In this document: positions 1 through 7,507 of the stretch, piece after piece
How positions within the stretch are numbered: position 1 is the stretch's first letter
Layout of the letters: the number at the start of each line of letters is the position of its first letter
Origin: Arthrobacter rhizosphaerae
Lineage (GTDB): Bacteria; Actinomycetota; Actinomycetes; Actinomycetales; Micrococcaceae
Length of the DNA stretch: 64,000 nt
NCBI RefSeq assembly: GCF_023062595.1
Contig: NZ_JALLAN010000013.1
Span: forward strand, 1-64,000
Direction of reading: 5' to 3'
Position numbers and translations under genes: made by a program
Notes under the pieces: model-generated
What the model saw: the letters and a program-made list of their open reading frames with translations, nothing else
Databases searched by the model: none
What the model was told of the DNA's origin: nothing

Positions 1-108
1 TCCCTGACCATCCAGTTCGATGCCTTCCGCGGCGAATCGTGGGGACAGGGCAAGACGCATCCTTGCCGCCCACCTGGGAAGGTGAGCGGCCGGCGTCGTA
101 TGGGATTT
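1..108. other. Window edge, unassigned
   Basis: This short edge segment lies beyond the 3' end of gltA. One plus-strand frame stays open from base 1 to a stop at 232-234, but it runs through the 57-bp repeats and shows no recognisable domain. A minus-strand ATG at 60 opens a frame running off the edge, with no properly spaced ribosome-binding site. I cannot tell whether the tail or head of a neighbouring gene is present. Confidence 0.3.
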
Positions 109-227
109 GGTGGTTGGGCCCACACCGGCGAGGGGCCCAAACCGAGCTTGCGAGGTTTGGGAGCCGGTGGTTGGGCCCACACCGGCGAGGGGCCCAAACC
201 GAGCTTGCGAGGTTTGGGAGCCGGTGG
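109..227. repeat. Tandem 57-bp palindromic repeat, two copies
   Basis: Two identical 57-bp copies occupy 109-165 and 166-222, followed by the first 5 bases of a third (223-227). Each copy contains two hairpins: TTGGGCCC paired with GGGCCCAA across an 11-base loop, and CCAAACC paired with GGTTTGG across a 10-base loop. The array begins directly after the gltA stop codon (gltA is on the minus strand), so it would form four successive hairpins in the gltA 3' end. It lacks a T tract, so it may stabilise or terminate the transcript, or be a REP-like dispersed element. Confidence 0.85.
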
Positions 228-230
228 GGA

Positions 231-1529
231 CTAGCGGGCCGGGTAGTGGCGCTCGGGCTCGCCGATATACAGCTGGCGCGGACGGCCAATCTTGGTGTTG
301 GGGTCGTTGATCATTTCACGCCACTGGGCAATCCAGCCGGGCAATCGGCCTATCGCAAACAGCACCGTGAACATCTTCTCCGGGAAACCCATGGCCTTGT
401 AGATCAGGCCGGTGTAGAAGTCCACGTTCGGGTAGAGCTTGCGCTGGATGAAGTAGTCATCACCGAGCGCCTTCTCTTCCAGGCGCATTGCAATGTCCAG
501 CAGTTCGTCGTTGCCGCCGAGCTTGGTCAGGACCTCGTGGGCCGTAGCCTTGATGATCTTGGCCCGGGGGTCGTAGTTCTTGTAGACACGGTGTCCGAAG
601 CCCATGAGGCGGACGCCGTCCTCCTTGTTCTTGACCTTCTCCATGTAGTCCTCGGGCTTGATGCCGTCGGCCTGGATCTGGCGGAGCATCTTCAGCACAG
701 CCTCGTTGGCGCCGCCGTGGGCCGGGCCGAAGAGCGCGTTGATGCCGGCAGACACGGAAGCGAAGAGGTTGGCGTTGGAGGAGCCCACCAGGCGCACCGT
801 TGAGGTGGAGCAGTTCTGTTCGTGGTCCGCGTGCAGGATCAGGAGCAGGTCCAGGGCCTTGGCAATCACCGGGTCCAGCTCGTACTGCTCAGCCGGAAGG
901 CCGAAGCTGAGCCGCAGGAAGTTTTCCACCAGGTTCATGGAGTTGTCCGGGTACAGCATCGGCTGGCCAATGGACTTCTTGTGCGCGTAGGCGGCGATGA
1001 CCGGGAGTTTGGCCATCAGGCGGATGGTGGAGAGTTCCACCTGCTCTTCGTTGAACGGATCCAGGGAGTCCTGGTAGAAGGTTGAGAGAGCAGACACGGC
1101 CGATGACAACACGGGCATCGGGTGCGCGTCACGGGGGAAGCCGCCGAAGAAGCCCTTCAGCTCCTCGTGCAGCAGCGTGTGGCGGCGGATCTTCTGGTCG
1201 AATCCATCCAGCTCGGTCGGAGAGGGCAGGTTGCCATAGATCAGGAGGTACGAAACTTCGAGGAAGCTTGAGTGCTGGGCAAGCTGCTCGATGGGATAGC
1301 CGCGGTACCGCAGAATCCCTGCGTCACCGTCGATGTAGGTGATGGCGGACGTCGTGGCAGCGGTGTTCATGAAGCCGGGGTCAAAGGTGACAGCCCCGGT
1401 CTGCTTGAGCAGTTGGGAAACGTCGTAGCCTTCGTTTCCTTCTACAACCTTGATGCGGGGCAGTTCGAGTTCGCCGCCCGCATGGCGCAGGACTGCGCTG
1501 GTGGTCTCAGTACTGGTGGTCTCAGTCAT
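231..1529 (-). CDS. gltA: Citrate synthase
   Basis: Condenses acetyl-CoA with oxaloacetate to citrate, the entry step of the TCA cycle. The 432-residue protein has the usual length of the bacterial type II (hexameric, NADH-sensitive in many species) enzyme. The catalytic triad is visible as H271 (in GPAHGG), H313 (in FGHRVY) and D370 (before FYTG); the HADHEQN motif lies at 233-239. The ATG at 1529 is preceded by an AAGGGGA ribosome-binding site. The first ~20 residues are a Thr/Ser-rich extension. The gene appears monocistronic: a terminator for the upstream dapC lies at 1668-1698, and the 57-bp hairpin repeats follow its stop codon. Confidence 0.97.
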   Translation of the reverse strand: MTETTSTETTSAVLRHAGGELELPRIKVVEGNEGYDVSQLLKQTGAVTFDPGFMNTAATTSAITYIDGDAGILRYRGYPIEQLAQHSSFLEVSYLLIYGNLPSPTELDGFDQKIRRHTLLHEELKGFFGGFPRDAHPMPVLSSAVSALSTFYQDSLDPFNEEQVELSTIRLMAKLPVIAAYAHKKSIGQPMLYPDNSMNLVENFLRLSFGLPAEQYELDPVIAKALDLLLILHADHEQNCSTSTVRLVGSSNANLFASVSAGINALFGPAHGGANEAVLKMLRQIQADGIKPEDYMEKVKNKEDGVRLMGFGHRVYKNYDPRAKIIKATAHEVLTKLGGNDELLDIAMRLEEKALGDDYFIQRKLYPNVDFYTGLIYKAMGFPEKMFTVLFAIGRLPGWIAQWREMINDPNTKIGRPRQLYIGEPERHYPAR

Positions 1530-1667
1530 GGAGTCCCCTTCATGAGGCCTCTGGGCCTCTCTAGAAAGCTTGATCCAACATCAGGTGGGACCGTCCGCGG
1601 TCGCTGCACAGGCAGGTTTCCAACAGCCGGGCTGCCTTCCTGTAGAAAGCCACCATTGATATTCAGT

Positions 1668-1698
1668 TAAAAAGTACCGCCCCTGCGCAGGTGGTACT
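1668..1698 (-). terminator. Intrinsic terminator of fdxA-dapC
   Basis: On the minus strand an imperfect dyad (outer arms AGTACC/GGTACT around a CCTGCGCAGG core, plus coordinates 1673-1698) is followed directly by five T residues. It lies about 60 nt after the dapC stop codon and separates this operon from gltA. Confidence 0.65.
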
Positions 1699-1758
1699 AA
1701 TCCGATCCTCACGAAACTGCCTCAAACCCGGCCAGTTGTGGCACGAGTCACATGATTG

Positions 1759-2907
1759 TTACGGCGCTACGGAGAGTCGCTGAACTGCGGCGTCGATCCT
1801 GTCGTCCGCTCCGGTCAGTGCTACCCGGATGAAGCCGTGGCCTGCATCGCCGTAGAAGACGCCCGGACCCACAACAATTCCCCGCGCCGCAAGCCTCCCC
1901 ACGGTGTCCCAGGTGGCCTCGCCGGCAGTGCACCAGAGGTACAGGCCGGCCTTGGATTCCTGAATCTCCAAGCCGAAATCCTTCAATGCCGGGACGATCC
2001 GCCGCCGACGTGAACGGTAAATGTCCTTTTGCAGCTGCACGTGGGAGTCGTCCCCGATCGCCACGCGCATTGCTTCCTGGACGGGGTACGGCACAATCAT
2101 GCCGGCGTGCTTACGGCTGTTAACCAGATTGGCCATGATCGCTGAATCGCCGGCAATAAAAGCTGCCCGGTAACCCGCGAGATTCGACTGTTTGCTGAGC
2201 GAGTAGACGGCCAGCAGACCCTCATTGGAGCCGCCGGAAACCCGCGGGTCAAGAATGCTTGGCACAGCTTCTCCACCGAGCTGGACGTCCCATTCGTCCC
2301 AGCCCAGTTCGGCATAGCATTCGTCCGAGGCAACCACGGCGCCGATCTCCCGGGCCTGGTCAACAATCTTTCGGAGCGAAGCGACGTCCCGGACACTGCC
2401 GGTGGGATTGGCTGGCGAGTTTATCCAGATCAGCCGGACACGGGAGCGCGTCACGGCAACGAGCTCGTCCAAATCGTCAGCGGCGACGTGAACAGCGCCA
2501 GCGAAAGTAGCGCCGATGTCATAGGTGGGATAGGCAACAGTAGGACGCACGACGACGTCACCGGGCTTAAGTCCCAACAGGAACGGCAGCCAGGCCACGA
2601 GCTCCTTCGAGCCAACGGTGGGCATGACGTCCCGGGGATCCAGCCCGGGAACGCCGCGCCGCCGTTCGAACCAACTGGAGATCGCTTCTCGCAGTCCCTG
2701 CGTCCCATGGACCGTCGGGTAGCCGGGGGCATCGGCAGCGCGGCGCAGGGCGTCCTGGATCAGTGCAGGAGTGCCGTCCACGGGAGTGCCGATGGACAGA
2801 TTCACTACTCCCCCGGGATGCGCTGCCGCCGTAGCGAGATAAGGCGCCATGGCTTCCCACGGGTAATCAGGAAGGCTGAGGCCAAAGCTGCGGAGGGCAG
2901 ATGTCAC
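1759..2907 (-). CDS. dapC: Succinyldiaminopimelate transaminase
   Basis: PLP-dependent class I/II aminotransferase that converts N-succinyl-2-amino-6-oxopimelate to N-succinyl-LL-diaminopimelate with glutamate as donor, in the lysine and meso-diaminopimelate (peptidoglycan) pathway. The 382-residue protein shows NSPANPTG (163-170), the DECY cofactor-contact motif (195-198) and the Schiff-base lysine K239 in SLSKQSN. It starts 14 nt downstream of the ferredoxin stop codon on the same strand, so the two are almost certainly co-transcribed. The ferredoxin-dapC arrangement is conserved in actinobacteria, including the Rv1177-Rv1178 region of mycobacteria, which supports dapC over a generic aminotransferase call. 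Confidence 0.9.
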   Translation of the reverse strand: MTSALRSFGLSLPDYPWEAMAPYLATAAAHPGGVVNLSIGTPVDGTPALIQDALRRAADAPGYPTVHGTQGLREAISSWFERRRGVPGLDPRDVMPTVGSKELVAWLPFLLGLKPGDVVVRPTVAYPTYDIGATFAGAVHVAADDLDELVAVTRSRVRLIWINSPANPTGSVRDVASLRKIVDQAREIGAVVASDECYAELGWDEWDVQLGGEAVPSILDPRVSGGSNEGLLAVYSLSKQSNLAGYRAAFIAGDSAIMANLVNSRKHAGMIVPYPVQEAMRVAIGDDSHVQLQKDIYRSRRRRIVPALKDFGLEIQESKAGLYLWCTAGEATWDTVGRLAARGIVVGPGVFYGDAGHGFIRVALTGADDRIDAAVQRLSVAP

Positions 2908-2921
2908 TGGCGCGGCCGCCC

Positions 2922-3248
2922 TCAGTGGTCTTGGTTCTGCGGCGGCAGGGCGGCGATCATCGGGTGGTCCTTACCGGTGTTGCCGACCTTCGCCGCTCCG
3001 CCGGGCGAACCGAGATCGTCAAAGAACTCGACGTTGGCCTTGTAGTAGTCGGCCCACTCATCCGGAGTGTCGTCCTCGTAGTAGATTGCCTCAACAGGGC
3101 ACACCGGCTCGCAGGCGCCACAGTCCACGCACTCGTCGGGGTGGATGTAGAGGGACCGCTCACCCTCGTAGATGCAATCGACGGGGCACTCCTCAATACA
3201 TGCCTTGTCTTTAACATCTACACACGGTTGCGCGATTACGTACGTCAC
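2922..3248 (-). CDS. fdxA: 7Fe ferredoxin
   Basis: Small electron carrier of 108 residues with [3Fe-4S] and [4Fe-4S] clusters. The N-terminal half contains C-x7-C-x3-CP (CVDVKDKACIEECP), and the second motif is CxxCGACEPVCP. The start is set at the GTG at 3248, giving the family N-terminus MTYVIAQPC and placing AAAGGGA just upstream; a longer reading frame starting at 3266 would add six unconserved residues. The acidic C-terminal tail is typical of actinobacterial FdxA. It is the first gene of the fdxA-dapC operon. The redox partner cannot be told from the sequence. Confidence 0.92.
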   Translation of the reverse strand: MTYVIAQPCVDVKDKACIEECPVDCIYEGERSLYIHPDECVDCGACEPVCPVEAIYYEDDTPDEWADYYKANVEFFDDLGSPGGAAKVGNTGKDHPMIAALPPQNQDH

Positions 3249-3399
3249 GTCCCTTTGCCTTTCCACGTTGGTTCCGGCAATCCTGCCAGTTAATGCTTCC
3301 GGCGCGCACGCCGGACTTATCGACTTCCGAGCCTATTATCTCCCAGCCTTTGGCGCGAACGTAGCGGAGCGTCATACTGCCGGGGCGATTTACGATGAA

Positions 3400-3654
3400 G
3401 TGGTGACCTCCCCACTGAAAACACCCCAGGACTTCCTCGCCGGCACAGCCCCCGGAACGCGGGTTGTGGTCCGGTACAGGATCGAGGGCGGAGTCACCGA
3501 TGCGCTGGGAGATCTTATTTCTGTTTCTGTCACCGGCGGCGAGTGCACAGTGCGTACGCGACGCGCCGACGTCCTCATACCACTGGTCCTTGTGGTCGCC
3601 GCAAAAGAAGTCCCCCCGGCACCGCCCCGACGGGGCGCCCGTTCCCCTGTCTAA
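3400..3654 (+). CDS. Stand-alone N-terminal module of a GNAT-type protein
   Basis: A small protein of about 84 residues starting at GTG 3400 or GTG 3403. The central stretch (GTRVVVRYRIEGGVTDALGD, then TVRTRRADV and VVAAKEVPPAPPRR) matches the pattern of the N-terminal beta-barrel-like module that precedes the acetyltransferase domain in GNAT proteins encoded beside fdxA in Streptomyces. Here the frame stops right after the PPAPPRR hinge and no GNAT catalytic domain follows. It is divergent from fdxA. It may be a genus-wide domain-sized protein or a truncated gene. Family assignment rests on remembered sequence patterns. Confidence 0.6.
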   Translation: MVTSPLKTPQDFLAGTAPGTRVVVRYRIEGGVTDALGDLISVSVTGGECTVRTRRADVLIPLVLVVAAKEVPPAPPRRGARSPV

Positions 3655-3680
3655 GCTTCTGCCGTCCCTTGGTGGCTGAC

Positions 3681-3686
3681 TACACT
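3681..3686 (+). promoter_or_regulatory. Candidate -10 element, leaderless
   Basis: TACACT ends 7 nt before the ATG at 3694, with no Shine-Dalgarno sequence between. The transcript would begin at or next to the start codon. Confidence 0.5.
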
Positions 3687-3693
3687 AGCCACT

Positions 3694-4197
3694 ATGGATG
3701 ATGAGGGCATGGAAGCAAATCTAGCGGCGCGGGAGCGCGCATTAAACTCCCCGCTGCGGTTGCGGATCCTGCGCTTATGCCTTCACCAGTCACGGACCAA
3801 CAAGGAAATAGCCGAACTGTTGGAGATCAATCCTGCATCGAGCCTGCACCATGTGCGCATCCTTGTGCGTACCGGGCTGCTGCTCACGGAAGAGCGCAGG
3901 AAGGGCAAGCGTGGCGCCACCGAGGTTCCATACATTGCCAGCAAGGAATCGTGGCGGACGCCGCTGCCCAACGTATCCCCCATCCTCATAGAGACGTTCC
4001 TGCAGGAGACCAGGGGCCTGGCGCCGGCTGATATGGAAGTGTGGCGGCTGGGGGTGAAGTTCAATGCCGAGCGCCGGGGGGAAATGCTGGCAAAACTGAA
4101 GGCCGTCCTGGAGGAATACACGGAACTGCCACCGGACGACGACGGCGAGGCCACGTCGCTGATGATTGCCCACCACCGCGATCCGTCCGCCGACTGA
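3694..4197 (+). CDS. ArsR-like winged-helix transcriptional regulator
   Basis: The 167-residue protein has an N-terminal winged helix (about residues 10-75): NSPLRLRILRLCL, then TNKEIAELLEINPASSLHHV as the turn and recognition helix, then a wing with basic residues (ERRKGKRG). The C-terminal half is probably a dimerisation or sensing region; it has no CxC or similar ArsR metal site, so metal sensing is not indicated. The C-terminus is Asp/Glu-rich. The ATG at 3694 is supported by a -10 hexamer placed for a leaderless transcript. It converges on typA with a shared terminator. The target is unknown. Confidence 0.8.
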   Translation: MDDEGMEANLAARERALNSPLRLRILRLCLHQSRTNKEIAELLEINPASSLHHVRILVRTGLLLTEERRKGKRGATEVPYIASKESWRTPLPNVSPILIETFLQETRGLAPADMEVWRLGVKFNAERRGEMLAKLKAVLEEYTELPPDDDGEATSLMIAHHRDPSAD

Positions 4198-4209
4198 AAC
4201 GACAAAACA

Positions 4210-4259
4210 AAAACTGCCAGTACGACGACGGCGGAGCCGCCTGCCGTACTGGCAGTTTT
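4210..4259. terminator. Bidirectional terminator
   Basis: A perfect 15-bp stem (AAAACTGCCAGTACG and its complement) with a nested GGCGG/CCGCC inner stem lies between the convergent regulator (+) and typA (-). A-rich and T-rich edges give U tracts in both directions. Confidence 0.92.
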
Positions 4260-4293
4260 AGTGGTTTTGCTGCTGTATTGGAGCTTGGCCTGA

Positions 4294-6222
4294 TTAGACC
4301 TTGGCGCGGGCGCGGTTGGCCTTGGCCCGCTCGTTGGTGTCCAGGATCAGCTTGCGGATGCGGATGGACTCCGGGGTAACCTCGACGCACTCGTCTTCGC
4401 GGGCGAATTCCAGGGACTCTTCGAGGGTCAGGTCGCGCGGCGGCGTCAGGTTCTCGAAGGTGTCGGAGGAAGCGGCACGCATGTTGGTGAGCTTCTTTTC
4501 CTTGGTGATATTGACGTCCATGTCGTCGGCGCGGGAGTTCTCGCCAACGATCATGCCCTCGTAGACCTCAGAGGTGGGCTTCACGAAGAAGGAACCGCGC
4601 TCCTGGAGGTTGATCATGGCAAACGGCGTCACAACACCGGCGCGGTCAGCGATCATTGAACCGTTGGTGCGGTATTCGATCGGGCCGGCCCACGGCTCGT
4701 AGCCCTCGGAGATGGACGCTGCGATACCGGCGCCGCGGGTGTCCGTGAGGAACTTGGTGCGGAAACCGATCAGTCCACGCGCGGGAACGATGAACTCCAT
4801 GCGGCACCAGCCGGTGCCGTGGTTGGCCATGTTGGTCATGCGCCCCTTGCGGGCAGCCATGAGCTGGGTGACGGCGCCGAGGTACTCTTCCGGCACGTCG
4901 ATGGTCATGTGCTCCATCGGCTCGTGGATCTTGCCATCAATGGTCCGGGTGACTACCTGCGGCTTGCCGACGGTCAGTTCGAAGCCTTCGCGGCGCATCT
5001 GCTCCACGAGGATGGCCAGGGCCAGCTCGCCACGGCCTTGGACTTCCCAGGCATCCGGACGCTCGGTGGGGAGCACCTTGATGGAGACGTTACCGATCAG
5101 TTCCTTGTCCAGGCGGTCCTTCACCTGGCGGGCCGTGACCTTGGCACCCTTAACCTTGCCGGCCAGCGGTGAGGTGTTGATACCGATGGTCATGGAGATC
5201 GCGGGATCATCCACCGTGATCAGTGGCAGTGGCTGCGGGTTCTCGGCGTCGGTCAGGGTCTCACCGATAGTGATTTCCTCGATGCCGGCGACGGCGACGA
5301 TTTCACCCGGGCCTGCGGACTCGGTGGGAACGCGGTCCAGCGCCTTGGTGGCCAGGAGTTCTGTGATCTTGACGTTCTTGAGCTCGCCGTTGGCACGTGC
5401 CCAGGCAACGGTCTGGCCCTTGCGGAGGGTTCCGTTGTAGATACGGAGCAGGGCGAGACGCCCAAGGAACGGTGAGGCATCCAGGTTGGTGACGTGCGCC
5501 TGCAGAACACCGTCCGGGTTGTAGGTGGGTGCCGGGATGTGCTCGATGATGGTCTGGAACAGCGGCTCCAGGTCTTCGTTTTCCGGGGCCGTGCCGTCTG
5601 CCGGCTGCTCGAGGGAAGCGCGGCCAACCTTGGCTGCGGCGTAGACGACAGGAACTTCGAGGATCTTGTCCAGGTCCAGGTCCGGAACTTCGTCGGCGAG
5701 GTCCGATGCCAGGCCGAGGAGCAGGTCCATGGATTCGTGAACAACTTCATCGATCCGTGCGTCGGGGCGGTCCGTCTTGTTGACCAGCAGGATGACGGGA
5801 AGGTGCGCGGCCAGGGCCTTGCGCAGCACGAAGCGCGTCTGCGGGAGGGGGCCCTCGGAGGCGTCAACGAGGAGCACAACACCGTCAACCATGGACAGGC
5901 CACGTTCGACTTCGCCGCCGAAGTCAGCGTGCCCCGGAGTGTCGATCACGTTGATGGTGATGGTCTCGCCCTTGGACGACGGGCCGTTATAGGCAACCGT
6001 CGTGTTCTTGGCGAGGATGGTGATGCCCTTTTCGCGCTCCAGGTCACCCGAGTCCATGACGCGGTCTTCGAGGTGGTTGTGCTCGGCAAAGGAGTTGGTC
6101 TGCTTGAGCATGGCGTCGACCAGGGTGGTCTTGCCGTGGTCAACGTGGGCCACGATCGCGACGTTGCGCAGATCACTGCGCGAGGCAGTGTTTGCGGCGG
6201 TTTTGGTGGTGGTTTCAGACAT
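4294..6222 (-). CDS. typA: Ribosome-associated GTPase TypA/BipA
   Basis: Translational GTPase of the EF-G superfamily that binds the ribosome and helps 50S assembly and stress adaptation. The 642-residue protein has the G1 motif AHVDHGKTT (24-32), switch II DTPGHADF, G4 NKTD and then EF-G-like domains II, III and V plus the TypA-specific C-terminal domain (NMRAASSDTFENLTPPR). Length is slightly above the usual ~610-635 because of an N-terminal Thr/Ala-rich extension. No clear Shine-Dalgarno precedes the ATG. It is divergent from the SGNH lipoprotein gene and convergent with the upstream regulator. Confidence 0.96.
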   Translation of the reverse strand: MSETTTKTAANTASRSDLRNVAIVAHVDHGKTTLVDAMLKQTNSFAEHNHLEDRVMDSGDLEREKGITILAKNTTVAYNGPSSKGETITINVIDTPGHADFGGEVERGLSMVDGVVLLVDASEGPLPQTRFVLRKALAAHLPVILLVNKTDRPDARIDEVVHESMDLLLGLASDLADEVPDLDLDKILEVPVVYAAAKVGRASLEQPADGTAPENEDLEPLFQTIIEHIPAPTYNPDGVLQAHVTNLDASPFLGRLALLRIYNGTLRKGQTVAWARANGELKNVKITELLATKALDRVPTESAGPGEIVAVAGIEEITIGETLTDAENPQPLPLITVDDPAISMTIGINTSPLAGKVKGAKVTARQVKDRLDKELIGNVSIKVLPTERPDAWEVQGRGELALAILVEQMRREGFELTVGKPQVVTRTIDGKIHEPMEHMTIDVPEEYLGAVTQLMAARKGRMTNMANHGTGWCRMEFIVPARGLIGFRTKFLTDTRGAGIAASISEGYEPWAGPIEYRTNGSMIADRAGVVTPFAMINLQERGSFFVKPTSEVYEGMIVGENSRADDMDVNITKEKKLTNMRAASSDTFENLTPPRDLTLEESLEFAREDECVEVTPESIRIRKLILDTNERAKANRARAKV

Positions 6223-6494
6223 GCGTAATGGCTCGATTCGATGGTGAAGTCAGCTGTAGTATCGCGACATTTCCAATCGGAACGCACGACAGATCAGGCC
6301 CTTTGCACAGGGCACCTATAGCAAGTCTAGTCGAACGTGCATTTATTGGCCTAAAAAGCGAAAAACAGTCCCCGTTGGCACCGTGACCAAATCGTGAACA
6401 GAGCGTTGCGGACATGAAGCTAAAGTCACTGGATTTTGCTGACTTGATAGCCCATGATGACTGTGTTACTTGCAAGGAAGTCCGGAGACCATCA

Positions 6495-7475
6495 ATGCGA
6501 ATTGCCACGGCTCTGTACCGCGCCGCCATGCCGATGGTCATTTTGGGCCTGATCATGAGTGGTTGCGGACAGCCACCAGCGTCACCTAACGCCGCCAGGG
6601 CCGGCAGCACCGCCGAAGCGCCGTCGGGCGCGCATTCCGGCGCTGCCAAGCCGGGATCAGACCAATCAACCGGAGGCCCAGGGACAAAGGCTCCCCGGCC
6701 CGCCGGGTCCTCGGGGACCGGTGCCAAGAGCGGACAAGCAGGGCCAGGAGCCGGGGCAACGGCTGTTGTGCCGGCACCAACAGGACGAGCTCTCCCCAAT
6801 CCGGGCGCGTTGGCTCCGGGTTCCGTATACCTGAACCCTGCCACCGGCCAGAATGAAGTCATCGTGGCCGATATCCGCCGCACGGTGCTGCTCATTGGCG
6901 ATTCCCAGTCCGAACCGTCCAACTCCTGGCCTCGTGCCGGGTTGGCCGCCGCCGGCTACAAGGTGGTCTTCTGCGGCAAGGGTGGAACGGGTTTCGTCGC
7001 GGCGAACGGCCGGTTCGGGAACTATATTGACGCTCTGAATCGCGGGGAGTGGACGCTGCCATACGGTTCGCTGCCCCTGGTGGTAATCGAAGGCGGCGGG
7101 AACGATGCCGGGAGGGGAGCCACCGACTCCCAGATCGTTACCAACGCTGAGCGGCTGATAGCTGCCTTGAAGCAGAGATACCCGGATGCTGAAATGGCTA
7201 TGATCGGCACGCTGGCAAAGGGAGCCGGACATGGCGGAGGGCGCCGCACGGAAGTTGACGCACTGTTGGGCACTGTCGCCGCTAAACACTCCCTGCCGTT
7301 CGTGAGCGTGGGCGACTGGCTGACCCGCTACGACCTCGCCCGGAACATGGCTGACGGCGTGCACATGGACGCGCAGGGTCACAAAGCCCTCGGCCAGCTG
7401 CTGGCAGGACGTCTGGCCCAACTCCAGATTCAGGCCCCCCAACCAGGTGAGGGCCCGGGTCCGCAGCTGGGCTGA
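6495..7475 (+). CDS. SGNH/GDSL-family lipoprotein hydrolase
   Basis: A secreted, lipid-anchored esterase-like protein of 326 residues. The ATG at 6495 follows a GGAG site and gives a lipoprotein signal peptide ending in the lipobox LIMSGC. A long Ala/Gly/Pro/Ser-rich linker (about residues 25-105) leads to the SGNH domain. Block I is GDSQ (nucleophile Ser), block II has GKGGTGF, block III is GGGND (oxyanion Asn) and block V is DGVHMD (catalytic Asp-x-x-His). The substrate is unknown; cell-wall or polysaccharide deacetylation is plausible, since two acyltransferases with SGNH domains lie at the far end of the window. An earlier ATG (6414) would not place the signal peptide at the N-terminus. 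Confidence 0.8.
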   Translation: MRIATALYRAAMPMVILGLIMSGCGQPPASPNAARAGSTAEAPSGAHSGAAKPGSDQSTGGPGTKAPRPAGSSGTGAKSGQAGPGAGATAVVPAPTGRALPNPGALAPGSVYLNPATGQNEVIVADIRRTVLLIGDSQSEPSNSWPRAGLAAAGYKVVFCGKGGTGFVAANGRFGNYIDALNRGEWTLPYGSLPLVVIEGGGNDAGRGATDSQIVTNAERLIAALKQRYPDAEMAMIGTLAKGAGHGGGRRTEVDALLGTVAAKHSLPFVSVGDWLTRYDLARNMADGVHMDAQGHKALGQLLAGRLAQLQIQAPQPGEGPGPQLG

Positions 7476-7498
7476 GGGCCGGCGTCCCGGCCCTCAGC
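7471..7498. terminator. Terminator hairpin between convergent genes
   Basis: A perfect 12-bp stem (GCTGAGGGCCGG and its complement) with a CGTC loop overlaps the stop codon of the SGNH lipoprotein gene (+) and lies just after oppDF (-). There is no strong T tract. Confidence 0.7.
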
Positions 7499-7507
7499 AC
7501 TGTGCTG

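Noticed and set aside
1..60. Minus-strand frame starting at ATG 60 and running off the window
   Set aside because: Only about 20 residues are visible and the purine-rich stretch abuts the ATG with no spacing, so it cannot be supported.
109..222. Two repeats considered as a CRISPR array
   Set aside because: Copies are directly adjacent without spacers and there are no cas genes in the window.
5494..6228. 244-residue plus-strand open frame opposite typA
   Set aside because: Antisense to the conserved GTPase domain of TypA; Val/Asp/Gly-rich shadow composition.
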